Of a stretch of DNA of 64,000 nucleotides, positions 1 through 11,608 are shown in pieces (position 1 is the stretch's first letter; each line of letters begins with the position of its first letter). Below the pieces are notes generated by a model. That model made no database searches. It saw nothing but the letters and a program-made list of their open reading frames with translations, and was not told where the DNA came from. A program made the position numbers and the translations under genes. This DNA comes from Rhizophagus clarus (Eukaryota; Glomeromycota; Glomeromycetes; Glomerales; Glomeraceae), in the NCBI GenBank assembly GCA_015698045.1, contig BLAL01000043.1, positions 1,116,001-1,180,000 of the forward strand. Reading direction: 5' to 3'.

Positions 1-770
1 TACAGTTATACACCAAAAAAGTACTAAGTACGATATATGGTCACGGTGAACTCGTGAACAAATTGCGAATTATTTAATCGAGTTGGTACCACCATCTCAA
101 TGACTATCGAAGGGCCAAACTGTTCGTATCAAGATAGCGTTGTCAAGTTTACAGTTTCCTCTTTCGACAATAGGCTTATGGATGTATACGTTACACTCCT
201 ATTCTGGTTCTTGGTCCAGATTCAGCCTGTATGTACACAAGTTTCCGGAATATATTACACTAAAGGAATTATGGCACAGGAATCAAGCGCATGAACTTCT
301 TCGTAATTTTGATGTTAAAGTATTTAATGTGATTAAAACTCCGGACGAGGAAAGACGTTTTATAGGTTACTTCACGTCGTTGGAATCGTTATAATGGCAA
401 AGTTTTCGACATAGCGGATATTGAAGAGCACAAAAATGACTTTGGAACGGGTATCGATAAAAGTCAGAAGTGTGGCCTCTTCTGCTAATCAAGGGATGAC
501 TATTGATCAACAAGCGACGAAATCCAAAGAGAAGTCGCCCGACACGTCTACAGAGAATAGAAGAAACGAGGAAAACACAAGAGTAAGAAGAGCGTAGTGC
601 CGACTCGAAGAGATCTTCATCTCGCCAGACGTCCCGATTAAGTCACAAGACAACTGACAATGAGCATGTAGTGAAATTGTTGTTGGGAGTCTTGAGTTTA
701 TTGCAATCAGATGTAAAAGGAGGAGGAGAGGAGGGTTATAATACCAAAGGGGGATCATGTTAACCATTTT
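1..770 (+). other. degraded coding scraps, unassigned
   Basis: Two short open stretches read on the plus strand. Positions 140-394 encode a peptide ending near PDEERRFIGYFTSLESL. Positions about 590-762 read SSSRQTSRLSHKT, then a leucine-rich stretch LLLGVLSLLQ. The second resembles the basic Ser/Arg/Lys-rich C-terminal tail that often ends retroelement ORF1 proteins, but I do not recognise the family. The stretches are in different frames and lack a full gene structure, so this is probably a decayed element or gene end. The minus-strand reading at 507-767 is not gene-like. Confidence 0.25.
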
Positions 771-1030
771 TTTTTATTTCATTTTCATGTAGGTTTTCAT
801 GATATTTTTTTTTTTTTTACTGGCTAGCTCAGATGGACTCGGAGAACCGGTTGTGCCTAAATTGTTCATTTTAAGAATAGGCGGTAACATCACCGGCTGT
901 GCTGATGTTTTCAATACATAATTAGTTAAGCTGCTTGTAGTTACGTTTAATTACATATCTTTTGACTTCTTTTGTATTGTTGTTATCTGTCTTCATCTGA
1001 AATACTGAAATAAATAAATAAATAAACAAT
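771..1030 (-). repeat. possible retroposed 3' end with poly(A) on minus strand
   Basis: A T-run near 800-823 is followed by ACTGGCTAGCTCAGATGG, so the minus strand ends in CCAGT plus poly(A). The CCAGT-poly(A) junction is shared with the retroposon copies at 23.4 and 31.9 kb. TAGCTCAGATGG resembles a tRNA-type A box on the plus strand, but no convincing B box is visible. Around 1007-1026 is an (AAAT)n tract. No target duplication was found, so this is tentative. Confidence 0.3.
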
Positions 1031-1060
1031 CAACTTACAGTCCATTCTACAATCCAGAAA

Positions 1061-1960
1061 ATGCAACTGCACTGGGATAAAGATCAAGAAAAAAAGAGAA
1101 AAAGGCGCAGATTCAAAAAGAATCTTGATCCGATGATCTCCATGCAGCATCACAGGAAAAAAATTCAATGCAAAAGAACTAATCGAAACCTCGCAGAAAA
1201 AATGGATAAAATATTAGCCAGATATATACTACTACCGAACGAAAAGCAGTATATGCGGATATAATGAATTATGATGAGTTATAAGCTTGACTAATAAGCT
1301 GGAGATAAGTCTTACATTTTACAATTAATAAACCAGTCGGTATGAATGATGAATGACAAATCACGACTCGCATTTAATAGCTAATAGCAGAGCTTAAGCA
1401 AGCGTGCACCCTAATAAATTTGATGGTATCCAGGGCACTGGATACTCAAAAAACGTAAAGTTTGTGAAATTTAGTCATGTATTATATGATATGTTATTTG
1501 TATCAGATTCATTTAAACATAACCAAAACGCATATACTTTTGTTACACAGTATAACATCAAGAGCTATAAAGCTATTCAATCGTTTGGAGGACAACGTTT
1601 TTGATTGCTTTGAATATGCTGCAATACGCGTGGAAAGTTGATTTCATGATTGAGGATACACCGCATCGATGTTTCCACGTGATTGGTCTCAAGACAAAAT
1701 AGAAGAATTCGAGGACAAACGCACAGCATCGAATGATTTACCGAGCAGAATTCTAGGAATCCGTAGAAGGGGCAAATGAAGAGGCAGAAGAAGAATCAAT
1801 CCATCTGAAAAGTCGAAGAAATCGAAGCACAAGGTTAAGGATTACGCTAAATTAGTCAAGCTTATGAATAAGTTATTTAGAGAAAAATATTATAGTAATA
1901 GTTGTTTAACGTTGTTAAGTTGTAGTTTTTTAGGTAGTTGTTCTTTAGTGTAAGTTTGTA
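1061..1960 (+). other. degraded coding scraps with Lys/Ser-rich tail
   Basis: Short readings at 1061-1264 (basic, KKRKRRRFKK) and about 1755-1890 (NPSEKSKKSKHKVKDYAKLV followed by KLMNKLF) look like fragments of a basic retroelement-type protein. No start, catalytic motif or continuous frame links them. They may be remains of the same kind of sequence as 1-770. Function unknown. Confidence 0.22.
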
Positions 1961-2812
1961 TAAATGTATCTACTTGGCTCTATTATATATCAGAATAATA
2001 CTAGAAAATAAACAATTGTATGACGAATATTATTTTTTAAAAAGCACAGACATGTCAATAATATAAAACAGTTAAAAAGCTTATTAATGTTAATCAAGTA
2101 ATCTCATATCCACAACCAATCCCTTTGACGGATCTAAGGAGACATAAAAAAAAAGGCCAGCCAGACTGATACAGGTTTCTTTACTACTACTTAGATCTTT
2201 CTTTTAACTCTTAATGGATTAAGTGTGCCATTCGTTTTTTGTAAAGTAAGTCCTTTCTAACTTTTACCTCATAACAATTGAATTTGGTATAAATACGCAT
2301 TATCTTGGCTAGTTATTAAAATAAAAAATAACAAATTTCAATCTTATTATGTAATGTCTTTTCGCTTTTTGTTCTAAATCTGGCACTTCAGTTAGGGGAT
2401 TAACAATTTTTATTGTGATATTTAATCTTTAAAATTTGCAGTAAATTTAGGACGATTGATAATCAAGTGAATTGTAAAAGAAGAAAGTATTATTAAGATA
2501 AATCAGATCAATAAACTGTGATTTGTCAAGGCTAGATTCGCCTCGTAATATTCCTTTAGGTAACATTGAAGATACAATAAAAGATATCCTCATCATTGAT
2601 TATTGACTTGTTATAATATTAAGAATTGCTGGCTTCTATCCAGTCTCATTGTAACAACTAATAATATGCCAATAATTAAGGTGTGCTAAAAAGCATAATA
2701 CAATATAATAGAATTATTTTTTTAAGATGATTTAAGTGAGACTCTAAAAATTAAAGATCATTGACTCAAATTAAATTCTAATATGCCTTTATCACATAGC
2801 AATCTAACTTTA
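1961..2812. other. AT-rich intergenic, no gene seen
   Basis: AT-rich DNA downstream of the first F-box gene. It should hold that gene's 3' end (minus strand), but no unambiguous polyadenylation signal or repeat stands out. Confidence 0.5.
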
Positions 2813-4435
2813 TTAATAATTATCTTTAATAAAATTACGAATATTAATAAATAAATCTCTACAACTTAAAACTTGAATATCATGTAATTTAAATTCTTCT
2901 AATTTATCTTTCAGAAAAAATAAATCTTTATCAAAGATTCCTAAAATAGCCAAATACTTAACTCTTTTCTTTTTCATAATATATTCCTTTATATAAGGGA
3001 AAATCTCTTCATTTTCTTCATTCATTTCATTTCTAATTAACAATTTTTTAATAAAAGTATTTTGAGAATTTTTTAAAAACACTTCAAAATCATTTATGTT
3101 AAAATAAAGATGCAAGTATAGATATTCTAATTTAAAAGGGAGGACTTGTCCTAAATTTTGCAATATAACTGAACTAATTTCAACATTGTAAGTTACTATA
3201 AAAAGATAATTAAGATTTAGTTTAATATTTTCAATTAAGCAATGTACTAAATTAATATTTCGATTATTTAGTCCACTCATTAAAGATAATAATTTAATCT
3301 TATTACAATATTTCATAGCTGATTCAAATAATTGTACTGGTATTTGTGACCAACTTTCGTTTCCAAAATTTTCTAAATAATTACCAGACTTTTGTATTAA
3401 TAATTCTAATGTTTTAATATCTAAAGTTTCACTAAAAATTAAAGATTTTAATTTAAACGGCTTAGTGATATTATCAACTTGTTGAATAAACTTAGAATTT
3501 AGAGAAACACAATAAACTATATGAATTGATTCTAAAACATTCAAATAATTGAGTACTTCATCTAAAACTGTGATATTTTTAAAATCAACATAATAGAAAA
3601 TAATTGTATTTAATGTATTTGAACTATTAGAGTTTTTTAATGATAATGGTAAATGGAGCAAAGGGAATTCACTATAACCAAGTAAAATCTTTTTGAGATT
3701 TTTTTGAGATTTAACTATTTTGGATAAACTTTTTTCAGTAGGATAATTACTAATATATGGGAAATCAAGTGACGAAATTAAATTGCAATTGGAGTGGAAA
3801 AATCCTAAAAATTTTATCACATCGTCATCAATTACGTTATAAATATCAAACATTAAGCTTTTAATATTATAAATGAAACTCGGATTTTGCAGAATTAATT
3901 CCCAAACTTCATCAAAATGATCTAAATCTGTAATTTCAAGACTACGCAAATTTACTTCATTTTCAATGAATATTAGAAATAATAATCTATAAACTAATTT
4001 TGTAAAGTTTAATATTTGTGAATGTTCTAAATTTGTTCTTCGTACAAAATATTTAGAATGTTGCTCTTTAGTCCCCATAGTTACAATCCACTTATTAATA
4101 GAATAATAAACATTATATATATTTAAACATTGTATAAATTTAGAATAATTAAACAATGTATTTAAAGAAGATAGGTCATTATGGATTATAACATATTCAT
4201 TTAATTTTGTTTTATCATCATCATTTAAATTACGTAAATAAATTTCAATAAAGTGATAATTTTTAAGGATTTCATCTGAAAATGGATTTTCCCATAATAA
4301 TGGAATTGCTAAACGACACCATAATCTATTAACTAATGTACACGAATGTAATGTTTTATAATCAGAATGAAAATGATGTATGATTTCATTTATTAACTCA
4401 GGTAAATCCCCTGAAAATAATTTTGAAGATGCCAT
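2813..4435 (-). CDS. F-box / leucine-rich-repeat-like protein 1
   Basis: An intact 540-residue single-exon gene. The N-terminus (about residues 1-45) is an F-box: LPELINEII, a Cys/Leu-rich helix and NRLWCRLAIPLLWENPFS, the segment that in this family binds Skp1. The rest is made of irregular leucine/isoleucine-rich units such as VLESIHIVYC and LKSLIFSETL, expected to form a degenerate LRR solenoid that selects the SCF ubiquitin-ligase substrate. The ATG at 4435 is chosen because MASSKLFSGD aligns with MACSK/MTCSK starts of the neighbours; the frame is open 12 codons further upstream but only reaches a TTG. The closest neighbour is the gene at 8438-10075, sharing long C-terminal stretches such as KKLLI.NE and YLAILGIFDKDLF. 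Substrate unknown. Confidence 0.9.
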   Translation of the reverse strand: MASSKLFSGDLPELINEIIHHFHSDYKTLHSCTLVNRLWCRLAIPLLWENPFSDEILKNYHFIEIYLRNLNDDDKTKLNEYVIIHNDLSSLNTLFNYSKFIQCLNIYNVYYSINKWIVTMGTKEQHSKYFVRRTNLEHSQILNFTKLVYRLLFLIFIENEVNLRSLEITDLDHFDEVWELILQNPSFIYNIKSLMFDIYNVIDDDVIKFLGFFHSNCNLISSLDFPYISNYPTEKSLSKIVKSQKNLKKILLGYSEFPLLHLPLSLKNSNSSNTLNTIIFYYVDFKNITVLDEVLNYLNVLESIHIVYCVSLNSKFIQQVDNITKPFKLKSLIFSETLDIKTLELLIQKSGNYLENFGNESWSQIPVQLFESAMKYCNKIKLLSLMSGLNNRNINLVHCLIENIKLNLNYLFIVTYNVEISSVILQNLGQVLPFKLEYLYLHLYFNINDFEVFLKNSQNTFIKKLLIRNEMNEENEEIFPYIKEYIMKKKRVKYLAILGIFDKDLFFLKDKLEEFKLHDIQVLSCRDLFINIRNFIKDNY

Positions 4436-4471
4436 ATTAGACGGAAGGAGAGAAGAGAGAAGGATTTTCAA

Positions 4472-4516
4472 AATTAGAATTTAAAATTACGTCAAAATAT
4501 GGTAAATTTATTCGGA
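4472..4516 (-). promoter_or_regulatory. conserved block upstream of F-box gene 1
   Basis: A segment just upstream of the start, containing ATTACGTCAAAATATGGT on the plus strand, recurs almost unchanged 50-85 bases upstream of the F-box gene at 8438-10075. A purine-rich GGAAGGAGAGAAGAGAG stretch sits between it and the ATG in both. Conservation of this block in otherwise diverged flanks suggests a core promoter or 5' UTR element; recent shared ancestry is an alternative. TGACGT (minus strand) resembles a bZIP/CRE half-site. Confidence 0.4.
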
Positions 4517-4860
4517 GATTTGTCGCACAAGTTATTGTTGTGTATTAAATAAATCATGATCATCTCCGATGATCAATTTGTGTGTTATTTTGTATGTGAT
4601 AAATCCCAAATTTTTTTTAGTGAATAACATGACTACTTAATTAAATCTTGGATTATACAATAAATTAGGCCTGAACTAAATCACTAATTTTATTGAAATA
4701 TATCTTGTTTATATTAAAATATCACATTGTATGTTAATAATGAAATGTATGGTCTTGTATTTATTTCTAATTCTTTAAAATCATTTCATTTTTTTATCGT
4801 GGATATTGACAATCGTTTAAAGCGTAATTAAGATTTATAAGATAAGAGAAAAATAAATTT
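4517..4860. other. AT-rich intergenic, nothing recognised
   Basis: No gene, repeat or RNA was recognised between the F-box 1 promoter region and the decayed hAT element. Confidence 0.5.
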
Positions 4861-4865
4861 GTTGT

Positions 4866-7640
4866 GGTTCGATCCTTTTTGAAGACGGATTAAATTCGGA
4901 TCCTATTTACTTCCGGTTGATAATCTGGATTTGAAAATCAGATGGATAATCAGAAAGTTCCGGATCAATCCGATCAACTAAATTTTTTTTTTAAAAAAAA
5001 AAAACGAAATACTGTATTTCGCAAATAAAAATTATTTATTATGGTAATATTAATTTTTATTTGATAATTTTAAATTATATTTATTTAAGATTATATGTAA
5101 TTTTATCAGAGACTTTATTAAGAGACTATTAAAATATTTTATCAAAAACCTTTATTGAAAAATCATGCATTGTTTTAATATTTCTTTTTAAAAAAGTATT
5201 TTGCTGCTAAATTTGTCCTTTCAGTATCGATAAGGTTTCCACCATCTAAGAATAACCGCTCGCTTGACACTGACGTCGCTGGCACTGCAAGATACTTTGG
5301 CAAGTTTGAAAGCATTTGCAAGCGGAATTTTCACCAAATTAAAGGCAGTTTTCAATGCTAATAGTGATGTAATTTATGATTTTATCAACAATTGGTGTGT
5401 TTGAATATGATTTCCCTTTTTATTTTCATTTGGCGCCATCGATGATACTCTTTATGTGAACATTCAGAAGATTCTGCATCATGTGGTACTGGATTATGTA
5501 ACGGTTCAGATGCTGGTAATTCTACTCCACAACTTCACTGTGGAGTTTTTGGATAATTCATATCATCAAGGAATTCTAAGTTTTATAACGACGGGGATCT
5601 AATAAAGCCGCTATTAAGCTACGACCATTTGAAATATTCCGGTAATACTGCATATCAATTCACTAAATATTTTATTTACTTTTTCCAAAGTACCTTCTGT
5701 ATTCAATGGATATTCAATTGAAATTTTTTTCTTTGTAATTTATAATTTCATCATCATTAAAGTCGGTCTGTTGTGTTTCTACAACTTCTGATCAAAACGT
5801 AATATCCTCATTCGAAATATCAACGCTATTTAACATCAACAATCATTACTTTAATTGTTGAAACAACTCGGCTTAAGATAATATATTAATTTCCAGAAAT
5901 TCACATGTATCTCCTTAGATACCATTAAAAATCAACAAGTTGTTTCAATAACTTCCATCATTAAGTAACATCTTTCTTGATTTTCCGATCTGTTGATATG
6001 GATAACCAGCCTAAAGTTGAATAATAGCATCTTTTTTTTAAAAAAAAAAGAAAGTAAAGAAATAAACGACCTCAAGCTTTGTAAGACAAATTCAACCGTG
6101 GTGATATATCTTGAATACAACGAAAATACCTGCATAGAGACTTCTTCCAATCTTTTCACTTGTTTTTGATATTGAAAAATTAATTAGCCTTGCGCATGCT
6201 ACGAAAATCACTGCTGGAACAGACCCTTTCCAATTGTCAACTGGAGAATGTACAAGGAAGTCGCTAGATATTTTCACACTCAATTCCTGATTAATAATTT
6301 AATAAAGAAAAATTGCACCATATTAGACCTATATTTAGTATTAATTGAAGTTTCATGATTTTCAAGATCCCAAGTTTCACTGTGAAGTTCATTTGCTGTA
6401 ATTTCACTGGTATTTGGAAAAGAAACATAATTGTTTATACATCGTATCTTTGATTCCACAACTCGATGTAATTCAAGTAGTACTAACCCCTAGGTCCATA
6501 CTTGGCTTTACTGGATCAGAGATAAATACTAAGCGGAACATTTACAGCAGTTTTGGTAAGATAATTCTGCAAATTTTTTTCGATTAAATTTGTAACTCCT
6601 AATGATCGTTGTCCTGTTTTTTTTCCCGGAATAATGAAGGACGATTCAATTCTGTCATTTTCTTTGTAGGCCTCATTAGTAACTGCATGATTTGCGAGTA
6701 ACTACATCCATTTAAGGATCTTTTCTTCATGTCTTTTTGAATAGGTTTAGGATGAAGTTTATGACTTCGTGCAAAATCAGTGAATTTTAGAATTTGCGGC
6801 TAAAATTAACAATGTGATAGATAGTATTTAAAAAAATCTTAATAAATACACGACAGTCAATAAGCCATATTTATCTTTTTTGAAATATTTTCATCATCAT
6901 GTGATACAATATCATGTTTATTTCTAAAATGCATTGTTGAGCTTTTAACTAAAATATTACAAACCAGGATTTATCATTAACCTTTTTTCAAAATATTCTT
7001 TAGTAAATGATAGTTTTTACGCTTATGTTTAATACTAGCTTCAGGAATCAGGAAGTTCAATTCCTCCACCCAGATAAAGAAAAAATTTAACTATATTAAT
7101 AAATAAATAATAATTTATTGCAATTTATAATTTTTAAAGAAGTTAAACCTATCTTTTTCTTTATTTCTGAAGTTATTGTAGAAAAGACACGAGTTCATTG
7201 AATGGTGTGGTTTTTAGTGATTCTTACTGACTCGTGCTGGACTTCCAGGTGCTTTGATTTATGGTTCCAACGTATCATCTGTTATTTCAAAGTTGAAATC
7301 TTCGCTGCGATAAAATCTGAGTTGGTTTTAAATTTCGAAAAAAAAGTAGTTGACAAGTTCCGTAAAGAATTAAATTAGTAAAAATAGAAATGGATTGAGA
7401 GTAAAAGGAACATGATAAAAATAAGGATAAAATAGCGTGAAATAGTCTGAAATGAGTTGTAAAAAGGATAAATCAAATACTAGGGTTAAAAGACACGTAA
7501 TATTATGATTTTAATTTTGAAATTTTTTTTTCGATCCGTTAATTTTAATTTGTAATCCGGATTATAATCGGCAATCGGTAATCTGATAACTTATAGATTC
7601 ATCCGTCAGAAATCATCGGATAAGGATATTCGTATTAATT
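4866..7640 (-). mobile_element. decayed hAT-family transposon (approximate limits)
   Basis: The left side (from 4866) has GTGGTTCGATCC followed by scattered CGGAT/ATCCGGAT motifs. The right side (7530-7620) again has GATCCG, AATCCGGATTA and CATCGGATAAGG. This matches the terminal (TAGTGyTTyGATC) and subterminal (ATCCGGAT) signature of intact hAT elements at 36640-37377 and 39657-43452. The interior holds a broken hAT transposase on the minus strand. No clean right terminal repeat or target duplication was found, so limits are approximate. Confidence 0.5.
5160..5650 (-). pseudogene. hAT transposase C-terminal relic
   Basis: Reading the minus strand and switching frames gives hallmarks of the hAT C-terminal dimerisation region: SLIAALLDPRRYK near 5640-5590, then KYLAVPATSVSSERLF and LDGGNLIDTERTNLAAKYF between about 5310 and 5180. 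The usual family motif is PATSV.SER.FS..G; here LFS has become LFL. At least one frameshift and stop separate the two pieces, and the N-terminal BED finger could not be recovered upstream. It is a dead copy, related in kind to the intact transposase at 40025-42346. Confidence 0.7.
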
Positions 7641-8437
7641 TGAATTTAAAAATTTGCTAGAGTCATTATTATTATGATAAAAAATTAGATGTTTAAATGA
7701 TTATAATGAAATTACAATTATTAGATCATCAAAAAGTTCTTTTTACCTGCCCGTAAAGTATTGCATTATAATTATTAATAATGCAAATAACAACCAGAAA
7801 TTACTATTAGGATACAAAGCAAGTTTATTTTGCATTTAGAAATCAAAATAAATTTATTATGATGATTCCCAAATTAAAAATTTTAATATCAATGTAATTA
7901 CCAGATTAATTAATTATTATAAATTTGTGATAAAAATACTCTTTATCCATATATGATATATATTTCATTTTGAATGTTTATATTATGAATCAAATTGATA
8001 AAGCTTATACGAATACTATAAAAACAATGTAAAATTTTTTTTTGAAAAAACACACTAATTCGTAATTCTTGCGCCATCCTCGAATGGCACAAAGACCATA
8101 AGTATCTGCCTTCTCTATTGTAACACTCCAATCAAATTATTGTAATATTTAGCTCTAGCGTAACTTCATAATTTAACTTGCAAATTTCATAAAAACATTG
8201 GATCCATATTCTAAACACAATTTGAAATATATTTATTGGAAATAAGATATATAATAAAAAATGTAGTAACTGTATATGATAATTTTTTTTTTAAGATGAT
8301 ATACTTATAAATGAAATGATCTTTAATTTTAAAGGGCCACGCAGAAGCACTTATCTGCAATAATAAAATTTGTATATGTATATTTACATACAATAGCCTC
8401 TTTATTTATAATGATAACATCCAAATTAACTGAAAAA
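7641..8437. other. AT-rich intergenic, no gene seen
   Basis: Very AT-rich. Short readings at 7943-8131 and 8211-8393 (minus) are low-complexity and unconvincing. It should contain the 3' end of the second F-box gene. Confidence 0.5.
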
Positions 8438-10075
8438 TCATTCATCTTTTATAAAATCATACATATTAATAATCAAATCATAATAACGTAAAACTTGAAT
8501 ATCATATAATTTAAATTCTTCTACTTTATCTTTCAGATAAAATAAATCTTTATCAAAAATCCCTAAAATAGCCAAATATTTAACTTTTTTCTTTTTCATA
8601 ATATATTCTATAATATAAGGAAAAATCTCTTCACTATCTTCTTCATTTATCTCATTTTTAATTAACAATTTTTTAATAAAAGTGTTTTGTGAATTTTTTA
8701 AAAACAGTTTAAGATCATTTACAAGAATATTAAGATGTAAGGACATATATTCTAGTTTATTAGGAAGAATTTGTCCTAAATTTTGTAATATAATTGAGCT
8801 AAGTTCAACATGGTAGGTTTCTAAAGAAAGATAATTAAGATTTCGTTTAATATTTTCAATTAAACTGAATACCAAATTAATATTTTGATTGTTTAACCCA
8901 GTATCCAAACGTAATAATTTAATTTTATTACAATATTTTATAGCTGATTCAAATAGTTTTGCTGGTAATCGTGATCCACTTTCACTTCCAAAATTTTCTA
9001 AATAATTACCAGATTTTTGTATTAATAATACTAATGATTCAACATGTAAAATTTCATCCAAAAGTAAAGATTTTAATTTGAATGGTTTAGTAATATTAAT
9101 GATTTGTTGAACAAATCGATCTAAAGAATAACAATAAATAATATGAATTGATTCTAAAACATTCAATTGATTGAAAACTTCATCTAAAATCCTGATATTC
9201 TCAAAATCAAGATAATAGAATATAATCGTTTTTAATGTATTTATACAATTAGAATTTTTTAATGATGATGGTAAATGGTATAAAGGGAATTCACTGTAAA
9301 GTAAAATCTTTTTTAGATTTTCTTGAGAATTAATTAATTGTGATAAATTTTTTTCAGTTATTGAGAAATTATCATTATATGATGGAAATAATAAAAAAAG
9401 TGACGTAATTGAATTACAAATAGGGTAGAGAAATTCTAAAAATTTTATCATGTTATTAGTCGTAATATCAAAATCGAGTTTAAAATTTTTAATATTATAA
9501 ATAAAATTCGAATTTTGTAAGATTAATTCAAGAACCTCATCAAAACATTCAAATTCTTTTTTGTTAAGCAATGTAACTTCAAAACTACGTAAAGTTACTT
9601 TGTTTTTAATAAATATTAGATATAATGACTTATAAATTAATTTTGTAAAGGTTGAAATTTGTAAATATGATAAATTTCTATTTCGCATAAAATAGCTGGA
9701 TTGTATTGTTGAATTTTTAACAGTTTCGACCCAAGCGTCAATAGAATGAATAATTTTACGTGTTTCTAAACACTGAATAAAACTAGGATAATTAAACAAT
9801 GTATTTGAAGGAAATAAGTCATTATGAATTATGTATTCATTTAATTTTGTTTTATCATCATCATTTAAGTTAAGTAAATAAATTTCAATAAAGTGACGAT
9901 TTTTGGGAAATTTAAATGAAAATGGATCTTCCCACAATAATGGAATTGCTAAACGACACCATAATCTATTAACCAATATACAAGAATGTAATGTTTTATA
10001 ATCATAATGAAAATATTGTATAATTTCGTTCATTAACTCAGGTAAATCTCCTGAAAATAATTTTGAACATGCCAT
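8438..10075 (-). CDS. F-box / leucine-rich-repeat-like protein 2
   Basis: An intact single-exon gene of 545 residues. Residues 1-45 form the F-box (MACSKLFSGDLPELMNEII, then NRLWCRLAIPLLWEDPFS). The remainder carries irregular Leu/Ile-rich repeats (VLESIHIIYC, LKSLLLDEIL, LNYLSLETYH) expected to act as substrate receptor of an SCF ubiquitin ligase. It is the closest visible paralogue of the gene at 2813-4435: same length class, same strand, matching repeats and C-terminus (YLAILGIFDKDLFYLKD). The ATG at 10075 is the first in frame and matches paralogue starts. The short upstream purine-rich stretch and conserved block support transcription. Target unknown. Confidence 0.92.
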   Translation of the reverse strand: MACSKLFSGDLPELMNEIIQYFHYDYKTLHSCILVNRLWCRLAIPLLWEDPFSFKFPKNRHFIEIYLLNLNDDDKTKLNEYIIHNDLFPSNTLFNYPSFIQCLETRKIIHSIDAWVETVKNSTIQSSYFMRNRNLSYLQISTFTKLIYKSLYLIFIKNKVTLRSFEVTLLNKKEFECFDEVLELILQNSNFIYNIKNFKLDFDITTNNMIKFLEFLYPICNSITSLFLLFPSYNDNFSITEKNLSQLINSQENLKKILLYSEFPLYHLPSSLKNSNCINTLKTIIFYYLDFENIRILDEVFNQLNVLESIHIIYCYSLDRFVQQIINITKPFKLKSLLLDEILHVESLVLLIQKSGNYLENFGSESGSRLPAKLFESAIKYCNKIKLLRLDTGLNNQNINLVFSLIENIKRNLNYLSLETYHVELSSIILQNLGQILPNKLEYMSLHLNILVNDLKLFLKNSQNTFIKKLLIKNEINEEDSEEIFPYIIEYIMKKKKVKYLAILGIFDKDLFYLKDKVEEFKLYDIQVLRYYDLIINMYDFIKDE

Positions 10076-10121
10076 ATTGGGCGAAAGGAAAGGAGAGAAG
10101 GGAGAAATTGTAAGGAATATC

Positions 10122-10161
10122 GGAATTAGAAATTACGTCAAAATATGGTGAATTTATTGCG
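10122..10161 (-). promoter_or_regulatory. conserved block upstream of F-box gene 2
   Basis: Counterpart of the block at 4472-4516, containing ATTACGTCAAAATATGGT and AATTTATT. It lies about 50-85 bases upstream of the ATG, behind a purine-rich run. Likely core promoter or 5' leader; inferred only from conservation between two paralogues. Confidence 0.4.
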
Positions 10162-10443
10162 ATTTGTTGCATGATATTTTTTTATGCATGATTACTTCAT
10201 GATCTGCTGAAATATGATCAGATGATCAATTTATGTAAACTAACGACATAAAAGTAAACTAATTATGTTAATTTATACGATAATTGTACTCCAAATTTTT
10301 CGATAATCGTATTAAAAAATCTATATACTGTAGCTTGATAAATGAGATATATGATCTTATAATTCTATTTCCTTTACTATTTTTTTTATTTCGAGTTTTT
10401 ACACGAACATTGGCTTAGAGACCTGCATTTGCCATATATATAT

Positions 10444-10529
10444 TGTGCCTCAGATCGATTCTTGCCAGCTCACGCAAAATCGTCATGTGAGGTGTGTGAT
10501 GTGAGGTGCCTCAGATTCAATCTGAGGCA
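10444..10529. repeat. GCCTCAGAT palindrome cluster
   Basis: GTGCCTCAGAT occurs near 10444-10456. A 23-base perfect palindrome with arms TGCCTCAGATT and AATCTGAGGCA lies at 10507-10529, and GTGAGGTG is repeated between them. It could be one end of a small element, but no matching second end or target duplication was identified. Confidence 0.4.
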
Positions 10530-10679
10530 ATTTTTTTTTAAAAAAAATTTAATAAAAATTTTTTGCGCATACGAATTTTTTTAATGGGAAAAAAATTCGG
10601 AATTTTTATTTTTTAAATAATTTTATAAATTATTATTGCAATGTTACTATTTTCAAGAAAAAATATCTCATCACGAACA

Positions 10680-11390
10680 TCCCATTATGTACTTTTTTTT
10701 TCTTTTTAGGAACGCTATTAATCGTTCCTTTTCTTTTTTTTTCTTTATAAAATCTGTTAGAACAGTCACTTGGAATGGTAATTCAGTTTCTTTAAGGTAG
10801 GTACCTGCTTTCTTTATCCTTTTCTTCACGTTTCTTTTTAAGAATATTATTTACATCACCCTTCTTTTTTTTTTTACAGGAACCTTTCGGAACTGTCATT
10901 CAGAACGACAATTTGGATTCTCTGAGGTAAGCAGATGTTTTCCTTTATCTTTATTTCATGTTTGCTTTTAAGGAACATTATTAATCTTCTTTTTTTCTTT
11001 ACAGAAACCTCTTAGAACTGAATTTTGGAACGGCAATTGGACTCTCTGAGGTAGGCGAAGGTTTTATTTCATGCTTCTCTTCTTAGGAACGTTATTAACT
11101 GTTCCATTCCTTTTTTCTTTCAGGAACCTCTTGAAACTGCAACAATTTGGATTTTCTGAGGCAGGGTGAAGGCTTCTCTTTACTTTTTTTTGTCTTTTCC
11201 TTAGGAATTGTACTAACCATTCCTTTCTTTTTCTTTGAAGGAACCTTTCAAAACAGCCATTTAGAATCATTCAATTCTCTAAGGTAAATGATAATATATT
11301 TTTTTTTTCTTATGTTTAGGGAAATCACTAATCGTCTTATTTTCTTTTTTTTTAGGACCAAATTACTTAGGTTTCATGTGTAGGAAGGTG
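10680..11390 (+). repeat. splice-framed cassette array A
   Basis: Five to six tandem units with start-to-start spacing of 117-125 bases. Each has a pyrimidine tract, AG, a 37-47 base exon-like cassette and a donor-like GTAAG/GTAGG (GCAGG in one). Cassettes: 10880-10926, 11005-11050, 11124-11160, 11241-11283 and a worn one ending at 10796. They share the core GAACCT..TT..GAACTG and end TCTGAG or TCTAAG. Spacers carry a small hairpin, GGAACG...CGTTCC, preceded by TTTAG. Cassette lengths are not all multiples of three, so a conserved coding role is unlikely. It may be a non-coding multi-exon transcript or a splice-signal-bearing satellite. Confidence 0.75.
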
Positions 11391-11608
11391 TAGAGTGAAG
11401 TTTAAAAGCAGGAAAAAAAATTAAAGTAAAAAATTAGTCATTAAGCGTGTTTAAAGTAGTGTTTAGTAAGTAATTAAATATTATGTTTTCTTTTAATGAA
11501 TAAAATCAATAAATACCATTAAAAAGTACATCGTGAATTTTAAGATCCTAACACATGTGATGCAAATCATTAATCATCCATCTTAGATGTGATATATGTG
11601 TATATATA

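Noticed and set aside
507-767. 86-codon minus-strand reading
   Set aside because: Lies antisense to a better coding-like stretch, no motif, probably chance.
815-860. tRNA gene suggested by TAGCTCAGATGG
   Set aside because: No B box, no acceptor or anticodon stems; only an A-box-like word.
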